Notes: a model not told the origin generated them from the sequence alone. DNA of 64,000 nucleotides from Streptomyces sp. SID9727 (GCF_010550605.1 NZ_JAAGNI010000435.1:117859-181858), one strand, 5' to 3'; counted from the stretch's first letter, positions 9,022 through 18,308 are shown. A program made the numbers and translations.

Positions 9022-9034
9022 GCGACCGGAGAAC

Positions 9035-9083
9035 CAAGGGGGCGCAATAATGATGAGAACCTTCATTTTGAGAGGCCCCCTTG
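9035..9083. promoter_or_regulatory. Nested inverted repeat at regulator start
   Basis: CAAGGGGGC (9035-9043) and GCCCCCTTG (9075-9083) form perfect 9-bp arms. An inner pair, AATGA and TCATT, sits between them. The right arm includes the TTG proposed as the start of the Lrp/AsnC gene. It may be an autoregulatory operator or an RNA hairpin limiting initiation. Confidence 0.45.
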
Positions 9084-10100
9084 TTGGATTCGGGCATCGT
9101 GAGCGAACTGGATCTGGCGCTCGTGCATGCGCTGCAGATTCGTCCTCGGGCCTCCTGGACGGATCTCGCGTCTCCGCTCGGCGCCACGCCGGTCACGCTG
9201 GCCCGGCGCTGGGACCGGCTGTCCGCACTGGGGCTGGCCTGGGTCACGGCGGTGCCCGGTCCGGCGTTCTCCCGTGGCGGCTGCACCGCCTTCGTCTTCG
9301 TCCGTTGCGCTCCCGCCGCCCGGCAGCGCCTGGCTGAGCGGATCGGACGACTGCGCGAGGCGGTGACGGTCGAACTGGTCGCCGCGTCACGCACCGATCT
9401 CATGCTGGACGTACTGGCTGCGGATCTCGTGGGTGTGCACCGGTTCGTGAGCGAGGAGCTGATCCCCCTGCCCGGGGTCGTCGACGTGGAATGGGTGGTC
9501 GCCACCTCCCTGTACGCGGAGGGCACGCGGTGGCGGCTGGGGTCGCTCGATCCGTCCCAGCTCTCGGCGCTGGGGCGGTCGGAGAGCGGGGCCGCAGCGG
9601 GCGGCAGCGCCCTCGACCTGGGCCCGGCGGACCACGCGCTCCTCGACGCGCTGGTGCGGGACGGCCGCACCCGGCTCGCGGACCTGGCCGCTCTCACCGG
9701 CAGCAGCGCCGCCACCGTCCGGCGAAGGCTCGGCCGCCTCACCGCGAGCGGAATACTGGCGTTCCGCTGCGACATGGCCCCTGCCGTTTCGGGACTGCCG
9801 GTGTCCGTCACCTTCCGCGGCCGTGCCCCGGTGGGTGAGGTCAACCGCCTGCACCGCACTCTGGCCACGTTGCCCGAGTGCCGCCTGCTCGCCGCCGTCA
9901 CAGGATCCGCCAACGTGCTGGTCACCTACTGGCTCCGGGACATCGGCTCCGTTCAGCAACGCGAAACGGCAGCCTGCGCCCAGCTCCCCAGCCTCGACGT
10001 GACCGACCGCGTCCTTGGCGTGCGGACGGAAAAGAGGATGGGGCATCTGCTGGACGGCGAGGGACGGCGGGTGGGAACCTGCCCGATCCGGCCGTGGTGA
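9081..10100 (+). CDS. Lrp/AsnC family regulator, tandem-domain
   Basis: At 339 residues this is twice the usual Lrp length and holds two units. Residues about 6-55 form one HTH (ELDLALVHALQIRPRASWTDLA) and about 175-225 a second (ADHALLDALVRDGRTRLADLA...SSAATVRRRLGRL). Each is followed by a RAM-like effector region. Such double AsnC proteins are common in actinomycetes near amino-acid or amidohydrolase genes. Start is TTG 9081; GTG 9099 is an alternative because the first start lies inside an inverted repeat. It is divergent from the MFS/M20 pair. Confidence 0.85.
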   Translation: MLDSGIVSELDLALVHALQIRPRASWTDLASPLGATPVTLARRWDRLSALGLAWVTAVPGPAFSRGGCTAFVFVRCAPAARQRLAERIGRLREAVTVELVAASRTDLMLDVLAADLVGVHRFVSEELIPLPGVVDVEWVVATSLYAEGTRWRLGSLDPSQLSALGRSESGAAAGGSALDLGPADHALLDALVRDGRTRLADLAALTGSSAATVRRRLGRLTASGILAFRCDMAPAVSGLPVSVTFRGRAPVGEVNRLHRTLATLPECRLLAAVTGSANVLVTYWLRDIGSVQQRETAACAQLPSLDVTDRVLGVRTEKRMGHLLDGEGRRVGTCPIRPW

Positions 10101-10127
10101 GCCGGCCGCTGACCGGACGCCGCCCAT

Positions 10128-10163
10128 GGCACGAGCCGCGGCCGCCGGGCCGCAGCTCGTGCC
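10128..10163. terminator. Bidirectional terminator hairpin
   Basis: GGCACGAGC (10128-10136) pairs with GCTCGTGCC (10155-10163), and an inner GCGGCC/GGCCGC extends the stem. It lies between the convergent Lrp/AsnC and hutG genes and could serve both. Confidence 0.6.
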
Positions 10164-10247
10164 GCTCTCCGCACGGCCCGGCAGCCTGCTACGGGGCCCG
10201 CAGGGGCGGCCGGGGCGTGCCGTCGGCCGGACCCACCCGGGGGGCCG

Positions 10248-11228
10248 TCAGGCGCGGGTGGTCGCCACCCGGTGGATCAGGCGGGCACCCGCTCTCGCCG
10301 TGCGCTGGTCCACGTCGAACTCCGGGTTCAGCTCCGCGATGTCGCAGACCGCGAGCTTGCCACTGGCGGCCACTCGGGCGCAGACCCGCTCGACGACCTC
10401 CATCGGCACCCCGTAGGCGGCCGGCGCGCTGACACCCGGGGCGACCGCGGCGGGCAGGACGTCGAGGTCGATGCTCAAGTGCACGACGTCGCGGCTCGCC
10501 AAGAAGTCGTCCACGAACGCCAGGGTGCGCTCAAGGTCCGACGGGCCGCAGTCGGTGTCCGCCAGCCAGCGCACACCGAGCCGGGACGCGGTGGAGAACA
10601 GCCGCTGGGTGTTGCTCGGCTGGCTGATGCCCAGCACCCGGTAGTCGAGCCCGCGGCCCTGCCGCTCCTCGCTGCGCGCCATCTGGAGGAAGGGCGTGCC
10701 GGAGCTGGGCCGGGCATCGTCGCGCAGGTCGAAGTGCGCGTCGAGGTTGAGCACCCCGAGCCGACCGCCCTCGCGCAGGGCGCGGGTCTGCGCCAGCCCG
10801 AGGTAACTGCCGTAGGCCACCTCGTGCCCGCCGCCCAGCACCATCACCGGGTGCCCGCGGTCGACAAGCGCGGCGACCGCGCGCCCCAGCCGTTCCTGCC
10901 CCGCCTCGAGAACGTCCTCGCCGCCCCCGGCAACCTCCACGTCCCCGACGTCCAGTGCTCGAAGCCGCTCCGGCAGCGCCATCGACGCGAGGGCGCGGCG
11001 CAGGGCTGCCGGGCCGTCGGCGGCGCCCGCCCGGCCCTTGTTGCGGCGGACCCCCTCGTCACTGCGGAAGCCGACGAAGGCGATCTCGTCGGGCGCCGCC
11101 CGCTCCAGGTCGAGGTGGACGGCGTGGTGCCAGCGCAGGTCCTCGGCACCGGGGCCGTCGTCCCGGCCGGTCCATGCGACGGGCGGTATGTCCGCGCGGA
11201 CCTCCTGCTCGGACATGGGGGACCTCAT
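10248..11228 (-). CDS. hutG: Formimidoylglutamase
   Basis: A 326-residue ureohydrolase (arginase/agmatinase fold) with the binuclear Mn motifs GGGHEVAYG, NLDAHFDLR and SIDLDVL in the normal order. The N-terminal WTGRDDGPGAEDLRWHH fits formimidoylglutamase, which converts N-formimidoyl-L-glutamate to glutamate and formamide, the last step of histidine degradation. It overlaps the end of hutU by 4 nt (ATGA, 11225-11228), so the two are coupled. An internal ATG at 11216 is a possible alternative start. Confidence 0.9.
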   Translation of the reverse strand: MRSPMSEQEVRADIPPVAWTGRDDGPGAEDLRWHHAVHLDLERAAPDEIAFVGFRSDEGVRRNKGRAGAADGPAALRRALASMALPERLRALDVGDVEVAGGGEDVLEAGQERLGRAVAALVDRGHPVMVLGGGHEVAYGSYLGLAQTRALREGGRLGVLNLDAHFDLRDDARPSSGTPFLQMARSEERQGRGLDYRVLGISQPSNTQRLFSTASRLGVRWLADTDCGPSDLERTLAFVDDFLASRDVVHLSIDLDVLPAAVAPGVSAPAAYGVPMEVVERVCARVAASGKLAVCDIAELNPEFDVDQRTARAGARLIHRVATTRA

Positions 11229-12904
11229 GCGGCGCCGCCTTCCGCCATCGGAATCCGTACGCCGCGCTCCTTGGCGACCGCCGTGGCGTGCTGGTAACCG
11301 GCGTCCACGTGCCGGATGACACCCATTCCGGGGTCGTTGGTCAGCACGCGCTCCAGCTTGCGGGCGGCGCGCTCGGTGCCGTCCGCGATGCAGACCTGAC
11401 CGGCGTGGATGGACCGTCCCATGCCGACGCCTCCGCCGTGATGGACGGACACCCAGGAGGCGCCGGACGAGGTGTTGACCAGGGCATTGAGCAGGGGCCA
11501 GTCCGCGATGGCGTCGGAGCCGTCGAGCATGGCCTCGGTCTCCCGGTAGGGCGAGGCCACCGAACCGGAGTCCAGATGATCGCGTCCGATGGCGACCGGG
11601 GCGGACAGCTCACCGGAGGCGACCATCTCGTTGAAGCGCAGACCGGCTCTGTGGCGCTCGCCGTAGCCGAGCCAGCAGATGCGCGCGGGCAGGCCCTCGA
11701 ACGCCACCCTCTCACCCGCCATCTTCAACCAGCGGTGCAGGTGCTCGTTCTCGGGGAACAGCTCCATGACGGCCTTGTCGGTGGCCTCGATGTCCTTCGG
11801 GTCCCCGGACAGGGCGGCCCACCGGAACGGGCCGAGGCCCTCCTCGAACAGCGGGCGTATGTAAGCCGGCACGAAGCCGGGGAAGTCGAACGCCCGCTGG
11901 TAGCCCGCCTTGCGTGCCTCGTCACGGATCGAGTTGCCGTAGTCGAAGACCTCGGCACCGCCGTCGAGGAAACCGACCATCGCCTCGACGTGCTGGGCCA
12001 TGGAGGAGCGGGAACGCTCGGTGAAGTCGGCCGGGTCCTTGTCCGCCTGCTGGTGCCACTCCTCCAGGCTCACGCCGACGGGCAGGTAGGAGAGCGGGTC
12101 GTGGGCGCTCGTCTGGTCGGTGACGATATCGATGGGTGCTCCCCGCCGAAGCAGCTCGGGGTAGATTTCGGCGGCGTTGCCGCACAGGCCGATGGAAAGC
12201 GGCTCGCGGGCGTCGCGGGCCTCCACGGCGAGCCGGAGGGCGTGGTCGAGGTCGTCCGCCACCACATCCAGGTAGCGGTGGGCAATGCGGCGCTCGATGC
12301 GCGTGGGGTCCACGTCCACACACATGGCCACACCGTCGTTCATCGTGACGGCGAGCGGCTGCGCGCCGCCCATGCCGCCGAGACCGGCGGTCAGGGTGAT
12401 GGTGCCGGCCAGGCTGCCGCCGAACTTCTTGCGGGCGACGGCTCCGAAAGTCTCGTAGGTGCCCTGGAGGATGCCCTGGCTGCCGATGTAGATCCACGAC
12501 CCGGCCGTCATCTGGCCGTACATCATCAGCCCCCGGGACTCCAGCGAACGGAACTCCTCCCAGTTCGCCCAGTCGCCGACCAGATTGGAGTTGGCCAGCA
12601 GCACGCGAGGCGCCCACTCGTTGGTCCGCATGACACCCACCGGCTTGCCGGACTGCACCATCAGCGTCTCGTCGTCCTTGAGCGTCTTGAGCGTACGGAC
12701 GATGGCGTCGTACGACTCGCGGTTGCGGGCCGCCTTGCCGGTGCCGCCGTAGACGACGAGGTCCTCGGGGCGCTCGGCGACCTCGGGGTCGAGGTTGTTC
12801 ATGAGCATGCGCAGAGCGCCTTCCTGCTGCCATCCAAGGCAGTTCAGTTCGGTGCCGCGGGGAGCGCGGACGGCGCCGGGCGCGTCGGGAGAAACGCTGG
12901 TCAT
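11225..12904 (-). CDS. hutU: Urocanate hydratase
   Basis: A 559-residue protein matching urocanase length. Family landmarks are YGGTGKAARN near residue 50, QSGKPVGVMRT, GQMTAGSWIYIGSQGI, the NAD-binding TLTAGLGGMGGAQPLA, LCGNAAEIYPELLRRG and SSGASWVSVHHGGGVGMG. It hydrates urocanate to 4-imidazolone-5-propionate in the cytoplasm with tightly bound NAD. AAGGAC precedes the ATG. It heads a two-gene unit with hutG. An IclR regulator lies 185 bp upstream. The lyase hutH is not in this window, in line with the scattered hut genes of streptomycetes. Confidence 0.95.
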   Translation of the reverse strand: MTSVSPDAPGAVRAPRGTELNCLGWQQEGALRMLMNNLDPEVAERPEDLVVYGGTGKAARNRESYDAIVRTLKTLKDDETLMVQSGKPVGVMRTNEWAPRVLLANSNLVGDWANWEEFRSLESRGLMMYGQMTAGSWIYIGSQGILQGTYETFGAVARKKFGGSLAGTITLTAGLGGMGGAQPLAVTMNDGVAMCVDVDPTRIERRIAHRYLDVVADDLDHALRLAVEARDAREPLSIGLCGNAAEIYPELLRRGAPIDIVTDQTSAHDPLSYLPVGVSLEEWHQQADKDPADFTERSRSSMAQHVEAMVGFLDGGAEVFDYGNSIRDEARKAGYQRAFDFPGFVPAYIRPLFEEGLGPFRWAALSGDPKDIEATDKAVMELFPENEHLHRWLKMAGERVAFEGLPARICWLGYGERHRAGLRFNEMVASGELSAPVAIGRDHLDSGSVASPYRETEAMLDGSDAIADWPLLNALVNTSSGASWVSVHHGGGVGMGRSIHAGQVCIADGTERAARKLERVLTNDPGMGVIRHVDAGYQHATAVAKERGVRIPMAEGGAA

Positions 12905-12937
12905 ATGCGGTCCTTAGAAGGGGTTGGCACAACTTCC

Positions 12938-12954
12938 CTGCCATGACACGGCAG
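12938..12954. promoter_or_regulatory. Candidate hut operator
   Basis: CTGCC (12938-12942) and GGCAG (12950-12954) form a short inverted repeat 34 bp upstream of the hutU start, in the gap after the IclR gene. Spacing fits an IclR-type or other dimeric regulator site, but the arms are only 5 bp. Confidence 0.3.
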
Positions 12955-13089
12955 CGACGGACGCACGAACAGCGACATCAGCGCGCTTTCTCGTATCCGA
13001 GACACCTCCTCGCTCACGGCGAGCGCGGCGCCGAACTCTTCCTGCCCGCCCGTCCACCCCGGAGCCGGGATCTCACCGTGCGCCGGCAC

Positions 13090-13911
13090 TCAGCCGGATT
13101 CCGGCACCTGGCCCGAGACGGCCGCCGTAAGACGGGCCGCGGCCTGCCGAAGGGCTTCGCGCACCGCGTCGCTGTCATGCCGGCCGTGGTGCAGGCGCCA
13201 CGTCGTACTGATGGCGGCGATGGGACGCCCGTGGTGATCGAACGCCGCCACTCCCATCGAGCAGAACCCGCGGGTCACCAGCTCGACTTCCTGCGACCAG
13301 CCGCGCGCACGCTCAGCGGCAAGGTCTTCGACGAGCCCACGCAGCGTGCGGGGGCCCCTCCCGGTACGCGTGGTCAGATCGCCTGGCCGGGGGAAGAGCG
13401 CCCGCAGTTGTGCCTCGGAGGTGTGGGCGAGGATGGCGCGGCCGTTGGCCGTGAGATGCGCCGGCAGACGGACACCGATGTCGGTGACCAGGGCGATGTC
13501 CACCGCTCCCGTCCGACCCGCGGGCGGGCGTTCCTTGAGCAGGTAGACCGTCTCCGCGCCGTGCAGGATGCCCAGGTGCGTCGTCTGGCCCAGCCGACCG
13601 GCCAGGGCCCGCAGGATGGGCCTGGCGAGCCGTTCCAGCGGCTCGTGACGCAGATAGGCGGAGCCCACCTCGAAGGAGGTGACGCCGAGTCCGTACGCCT
13701 TCTCTGCCGGTACGTAGGTGACGAAACCCCGGTCGGCCAGCACGGTGAGGATGTGGTAGGCCGAGGAGCGCGGGATGCCCAGATCGCGGGCGAGGGTCGC
13801 GGCCTGTACCAGTCCGGGACGCGCGGCCAGATATACCAGCATGTCCAGCGCCCGGCCTACCGCCGGCGACGCACTCGACGACGTGTCGGGCGCCGTCTCG
13901 TACGTACTCAC
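13090..13911 (-). CDS. IclR family transcriptional regulator
   Basis: A protein of about 273 residues. The N-terminal winged helix reads ALDMLVYLAARPG...ATLARDLGIPRSSAYHILTVLADRGFV, and the IclR effector domain follows (GQTTHLGILHGAETVYLLKE, LPAHLTANGRAILAH, and SMGVAAFDHHGRPIAAIS near the end). I prefer GTG 13911, preceded by GAGG at suitable spacing; the frame is open to 14001. It is co-directional with and just upstream of hutU-hutG, so histidine-catabolism control is likely but unproven. The 13912-14256 gap beyond it holds nothing I recognise. Confidence 0.85.
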   Translation of the reverse strand: MSTYETAPDTSSSASPAVGRALDMLVYLAARPGLVQAATLARDLGIPRSSAYHILTVLADRGFVTYVPAEKAYGLGVTSFEVGSAYLRHEPLERLARPILRALAGRLGQTTHLGILHGAETVYLLKERPPAGRTGAVDIALVTDIGVRLPAHLTANGRAILAHTSEAQLRALFPRPGDLTTRTGRGPRTLRGLVEDLAAERARGWSQEVELVTRGFCSMGVAAFDHHGRPIAAISTTWRLHHGRHDSDAVREALRQAAARLTAAVSGQVPESG

Positions 13912-14256
13912 CTGTCGCACCTCGACACTTTCCTGCACGAAGAACCCGGGGCGGCCCTCCAGCGGCCATACCGACGGACAGACCGCGTCCTGCGGTTGCA
14001 CCCCTCGGCAACGGGTGCTCCGGTGATCGCGCTTCGGTTTGCTGTCGGGCCAGGCGACTGCCCCTCCGCCAGCCTAGCTCCGGGACAGCGGTGCGAGCGC
14101 GTCCGACCGGCTCGGCGCTCGCGGATCGTGCCGGAGTGCGCCAAGGAGCACTCGCCCCGCTCGCTGAGCCACGTTGCTGTTCCACCCCGTGGCTCTGCGG
14201 TGACCGGTCAACACGGGGGTCCGGGGCCCACAGTGCCGGTGTGTGGGATCTGTCCG

Positions 14257-14688
14257 TCAGGAGTGCGGTGTGGTGGGCAGAACCGTGGGGTCCACTCCGG
14301 AGAGCTCCACGATGCGGTGCGCCGGTACGCCGGCGGCCAGGGCTCGGTGCAGCAGGGCGTCGCGTCCCTCCTCGCTGTCACGGTAGGAGAGCAGTTCTTG
14401 TTCGACGGCTGCCACCTGGTCGGTGGCCCCGGCCCGGCGTACCCCGTCCAGCTCCTCGGCGGTCAGCGGCACCGGAAGCCGTTCCGCTCCCTCGGGGATC
14501 ATCCCGGTCTCTTCGGGCGGCACGACGCGCAGCGCCGGAGACGCGGCGTCGGTCCGGTGGGCATCGAGCCAGGCGCGCACGGCCGGTGTCTGCAGACACT
14601 CCAGCTCTCCGGCGACGGAGACTGGCGTGCCCGGCCGGCCTGGACCGGGGATGTCGTCGGCGAGGAAGAGATAGGCGTCGTCGGTCAT
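14257..14688 (-). CDS. Uncharacterised acidic protein (DUF6003-like)
   Basis: A 143-residue acidic protein beginning MTDDAYLFLADDIPGPG, with PAVRAWLDAHRTD, a PPEE motif, GAERLPVPLTAEEL and a helical C-terminal half. It has no transmembrane segment or catalytic motif. From memory it resembles a small family confined to Streptomyces (DUF6003 type); I cannot verify this. No operon partner is evident. The 14689-15069 stretch before the next gene holds no gene I can support. Confidence 0.6.
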   Translation of the reverse strand: MTDDAYLFLADDIPGPGRPGTPVSVAGELECLQTPAVRAWLDAHRTDAASPALRVVPPEETGMIPEGAERLPVPLTAEELDGVRRAGATDQVAAVEQELLSYRDSEEGRDALLHRALAAGVPAHRIVELSGVDPTVLPTTPHS

Positions 14689-15069
14689 GGTGGGTTACTT
14701 TCCAAGGTCTGTCGTGGAATCGTTGTGCTACCCCTACCCGCTCCCGGCTCGCCGCACCGGTTCCGCCTCAGCGTTTCCCGGTTCGTGTACGACGGACCCC
14801 GCCCCTACCCGGCGCCGTGGCCGGGCCAGCGGTGTCTCGATGACGCGCAGCGTCTGTCTCCGCCGCCGCTCGCATACCTGCGCCTGCTGGGGGACGAGCC
14901 GGGGACGACAGCTTCGTTGCTGCTGTGCGGGGCGTTCGACGGAGTGTCTGCCTGTGCGGCTTCAGCTGCGCTGGGCGGATGCGTTCCTGCAATCGAGCGT
15001 TGTCCTGGCTGCCCCGGAAAGCTCTCCGACTCCATCCTGCGCGAACGTGCCGAGGGCGCCCGCGTCGCT

Positions 15070-15510
15070 TCAGGCACATAGGGACATGGTGGCCTTGTTC
15101 TCGCAGTGCCCGCAGGCCAGACGGCTGCCCAGCGGGCCGGCAGGGTACTTCGCGGAGTCGCTGCTCCTGGCTCCGGCGAAGAAGTTCCGTAACTCCTGCG
15201 TGATCGAGTCCCTGCGTTTTTCCGCAGCCAGCTTCTGCGACCACTGGGTGGTGTCGATGTAGAGAATGCCGTCGGCGGCCTCACCGAAATGCAGGGGGCT
15301 GACCCGCCGCCATGACGCGGTGGCGAACCGGAGCACGACCATCAGCAGGGCAGCGCCAAGGAGGAAGCTGACGGCCCTCCGGCTTTCGCGCGCCGCGGAG
15401 ATGGCGTCGACGGACAGAGAGATGATCACCAGACCATCGCACGTGCATACGAAACTAGCGAGCTCGTGCGTGGTTGGCGGTAGCGCGTCGAGGGCTTGGT
15501 CGTTGATCAT
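15070..15510 (-). CDS. Hypothetical protein with one membrane segment
   Basis: A 146-residue open frame from ATG 15510. It contains one hydrophobic segment (AVSFLLGAALLMVVLRFA, residues about 48-65), then YIDTTQWSQKLAAEKRRDSITQELRNFF and a Cys-containing tail (LACGHCENK). I do not recognise the family. Its first 17 codons fall in a segment that recurs in inverted orientation near 47.1 kb beside transposase remnants, so the N terminus may come from an insertion-sequence end and the gene may be chimeric. The 15511-15982 stretch upstream shows no defendable gene. Confidence 0.4.
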   Translation of the reverse strand: MINDQALDALPPTTHELASFVCTCDGLVIISLSVDAISAARESRRAVSFLLGAALLMVVLRFATASWRRVSPLHFGEAADGILYIDTTQWSQKLAAEKRRDSITQELRNFFAGARSSDSAKYPAGPLGSRLACGHCENKATMSLCA

Positions 15511-15513
15511 GTT
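15463..15513 (-). repeat. Copy of a shared ~53-nt segment
   Basis: Read on the minus strand, this segment begins CATGATCAACGA, continues CAAG, then TCGACGCGCTACCGCC, and ends ACGAGCTCG. It matches 47104-47158 (plus strand) with a few substitutions and a 1-nt indel. The second copy adjoins transposase remnants, so both may derive from insertion-sequence DNA. Confidence 0.6.
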
Positions 15514-15982
15514 GCCCCGCGCCTGATCGATGCCTACGGCCGTGGACTGGCCGAGCACCTACTGATGTGCGAGCGGGAGGGCATCGACCCGGTAGCCGCG
15601 AACCGGGTGGCGCATCGCCGTCCACGTACGGAAGCTCGCTTCGCGGTCCCACCATCGCGGTACGCACGTGATCTCAATCGAATCGGGGGCCGGCTTGGCC
15701 GACGTCGGCCGAGGTCCACGCACCCCCGGCCGGCACCTAGGCGGCCGGCAACGCGGCTTGGTGCCGCGGCTCACGGGTGGCCTGGCACGCGGGGCGCGTC
15801 CCGCGCCCGGCGCCCCGGTCCGCGCTCCTCGGGCCGCCGCAGTCGGGCCCTCGCCTCCGGTCCGTGCCGAGCCGACGTCCCTCGTCCGGCCCGCGTCGCC
15901 GAGGCTTGTGAGATTGAGACATACGGTCATGCCTGGGCCTACAGGGGGAAGGAAGGAAGGTCCGCAAGCTTGGGAGGCTGTT

Positions 15983-17155
15983 GTGGAGCGGGATCGGGTC
16001 GGACTGGCAGAGGTGCTCGCTGCGGCCGAGGCGGCCGCGCCGGTGCGCTCACTCGATGTGGTGGCGCACATTCTGCGTGAGCGGTTCGGGGCGCGGCACG
16101 TGTCGTTCTTGTTCGTCGACGTCGTGGGCCGGCGACTGCTGCGAGTCCATGAGGAGAAGGCGGCAACACGGGAGCACGGCGCCGGCCAGGTGATACTGGC
16201 CGGCAGCATGTACGACGATGTCCTGCGCACCCAGAAGCCGGTTGTGGTGCTGGAGGGCGGACAGGGACGACGGGTGCTCGCACCGGTCACCAACCGCGGA
16301 GACGCCATCGGTGTGCTGGAGCTCTATCTCGACGATGCCACCGAGGACGTGCTGGAGCAGGTCGCGGACGTGGCGCACGCGCTGGCGTATGTCATCGTCA
16401 CCGATCGACGCTTCACCGATCTCTATCACTGGGGCAACCGCACCACCTCGGTCACCCTGGCTGCGGAGATCCAGCGCCAGCTCCTGCCCTCGGCGCCGTC
16501 GTGCGAGGCGCCCGAGTTCACTCTCGCCGGCGCCCTGGTCCCCGCCTCCGACATCGCCGGGGACACCTACGACTACAGCCTCGACGAGGACACTCTGCAC
16601 CTGTCGATCACTGACGCGATGGGTCACGACGTCGACGCTTCCCTCATGGCCACCCTGGCCGTCAACGCCTCCCGCGGCGCCCGCCGCGCGGGCCTGGACC
16701 TGGCCGAACAGGCCCGCCAGACGCACCAGGCGCTCCTCGATCACGGCCACCGCACCTTCGCCACCGGCCAGCTCCTGCGTATCGCCCTGGACGGCACCAG
16801 CACCCAACTGGTCAACGCCGGCCACCTCTGGCCGCTGCGACTGCGTGACGGCACAGTCGAGGAGATCCGCCTGCATATCAATCTCCCCTTCGGCGTCTCC
16901 GCGCAGGGCACCTATCAGGTACAGGACCTCGACCTGCGCCCCGGCGACCGCATCCTCCTCTACACCGACGGCATGCAGGAACGCCAAGCGCAAGCCGTCG
17001 ACCTGTCCGGCCTGCTGCGCGACACTGCCAAGGATCATCCCCGTGAAGCCGTGCGCGCCATGGTCGCCGCGGTCACCGAAGCCTGCGGGGGTGACGTGCG
17101 GGACGACGCCACGGTTCTGTGCCTGGACTGGTTCGGCCCCACCCGCCGAAGATGA
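15983..17155 (+). CDS. GAF/PP2C-type SpoIIE phosphatase
   Basis: A protein of about 390 residues. The N-terminal half (VVAHILRERFGARHVSFLFVDVVGRRLL...) reads as a GAF-like sensor. The C-terminal half is a SpoIIE/RsbU-type PP2C phosphatase, with EIQRQLLPSAP, the metal-binding Asp motifs ASDIAGDTYDY and SITDAMGHDVDA, NAGHLWPLRL, LLYTDGMQER and RDDATVLCLDW. Such enzymes dephosphorylate anti-anti-sigma (STAS) proteins in partner-switching systems. GTG 15983 is chosen because GGGAGG lies 5 nt upstream; ATG 15929 is an alternative. No STAS or RsbW partner is adjacent. Confidence 0.85.
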   Translation: MERDRVGLAEVLAAAEAAAPVRSLDVVAHILRERFGARHVSFLFVDVVGRRLLRVHEEKAATREHGAGQVILAGSMYDDVLRTQKPVVVLEGGQGRRVLAPVTNRGDAIGVLELYLDDATEDVLEQVADVAHALAYVIVTDRRFTDLYHWGNRTTSVTLAAEIQRQLLPSAPSCEAPEFTLAGALVPASDIAGDTYDYSLDEDTLHLSITDAMGHDVDASLMATLAVNASRGARRAGLDLAEQARQTHQALLDHGHRTFATGQLLRIALDGTSTQLVNAGHLWPLRLRDGTVEEIRLHINLPFGVSAQGTYQVQDLDLRPGDRILLYTDGMQERQAQAVDLSGLLRDTAKDHPREAVRAMVAAVTEACGGDVRDDATVLCLDWFGPTRRR

Positions 17156-17491
17156 AGCCCCGGTATCACGCACCCAACTCGTCTGAGGGCCTGCAGAGAA
17201 TCAACATGTTGGTTTGATCTGCTGGGCTGCTGTTGGCGAGGAACGCGGTGAGATCGGTGGCGGCCCGACCTGGATCGTGCCCGGTGCCTCACGGTCGCAG
17301 CGGCCTGAGCGCAGTGGAGTAGGCGGTGGTCGGACCGGTGGCATCGGCAAGGTCCGTCAGCAAACGTGCGCCCGCGTGAGCGACACAACCCCTCGAAAGG
17401 GTTCATCATCCCAGCTCAGAAGGCCCTTTCGTATGTTCTCCCCGCTTGCGGCCTCATCTCAACCGAAACGGCGAGGCCAGGGTCAAGCAGT

Positions 17492-17980
17492 ATGACAACC
17501 GCTCTGGTGCTGATCGATCTGACGCCGCACATCATCGCGCTACCACTCGCCCCGTACACGGGCGACGAGGTGCTGAAACGATGCCTGGATCTGGCCAACG
17601 CCTTCCGTGTGCAGGGTCGGCCGGTGATCCAGGTCCGCGTCGACCGGCCCCATGTCGCCGAGCAGCCACCGGGCAGCGACTTCGCGCCCGGCTTGGTGCA
17701 GCATGGGGACGTCGTACTGGTGAAGTGCAGCGTCGGCGCGTTCGCGACCACGGACCTCGACGCTCAGCTGCGTAAACTGGGCGTGGAAACGGTCGTTCTG
17801 GGCGGACTGGTCACCACGATGGGCGTGGAGTCCACAGCCAGGGCCGCGAGCGATCTCGGTTACGAGGTCGAGTTCGTCGCCGACGCCATGTCGGGCACGG
17901 CCGCGGAGGAACACGACTTCGCGGTGGCGAAGACTTTCCCGCGCTTCGGTCGTGTCACCGCGACGCAGGAATACCTCTAG
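17492..17980 (+). CDS. Isochorismatase-fold cysteine hydrolase homologue
   Basis: A 162-residue protein of the isochorismatase-like superfamily. It carries the Asp of ALVLIDLTPHI, the Lys of VVLVKCSVGAF and the GLVTTMGVESTARAASDLGY helix start. In nicotinamidases and N-carbamoyl hydrolases the position after the cis-peptide (V-C-V-x-x-T-A) is the nucleophilic Cys; here it reads MGVESTA with Gly. True isochorismatases (PhzD/EntB type) also lack that Cys, so this may be a hydrolase of a different kind or an inactive homologue. The 17156-17491 leader shows no gene, only a CAACATGTTG palindrome near 17201. Confidence 0.8.
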   Translation: MTTALVLIDLTPHIIALPLAPYTGDEVLKRCLDLANAFRVQGRPVIQVRVDRPHVAEQPPGSDFAPGLVQHGDVVLVKCSVGAFATTDLDAQLRKLGVETVVLGGLVTTMGVESTARAASDLGYEVEFVADAMSGTAAEEHDFAVAKTFPRFGRVTATQEYL

Positions 17981-18308
17981 GTATCCACAGCGGGGTTCTG
18001 AGCCTGTAGCAGCTTGATCAACGCCTCTCCATGAACTTCCCGAGGAGATGCGGCCTCTGGGCGCTCGCGTTCCCGGGCCCCACGCTGTCACGGGTCCTCT
18101 GTTCAGCCCAGCGGCGTTCCCGGACGGCCCGGTGGCCAGGATCACCGATCACGTCGACCGGACACTGAGGGCCGGAGTGACCGAAGGTCTGACCGTGCGG
18201 GCTGTGGGCGCGCAAGGCTGGCTGTGACCACTCGGCCGGCTCCGCCACAACCACCTCGCCCCCTCCCCGAAAGGGCGGAGCCAGGATTCTCGACGGGAGC
18301 GTCCTGTA

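Noticed and set aside
10955..12946. 663-codon plus-strand frame opposite hutU/hutG
   Set aside because: Complement of two genes with clear catalytic motifs; low-complexity translation and no family features.
18129..18227. Short plus-strand frame ending VGAQGWL
   Set aside because: It looks faintly like a gene tail, but about 30 codons without a family motif are too few to support a feature.
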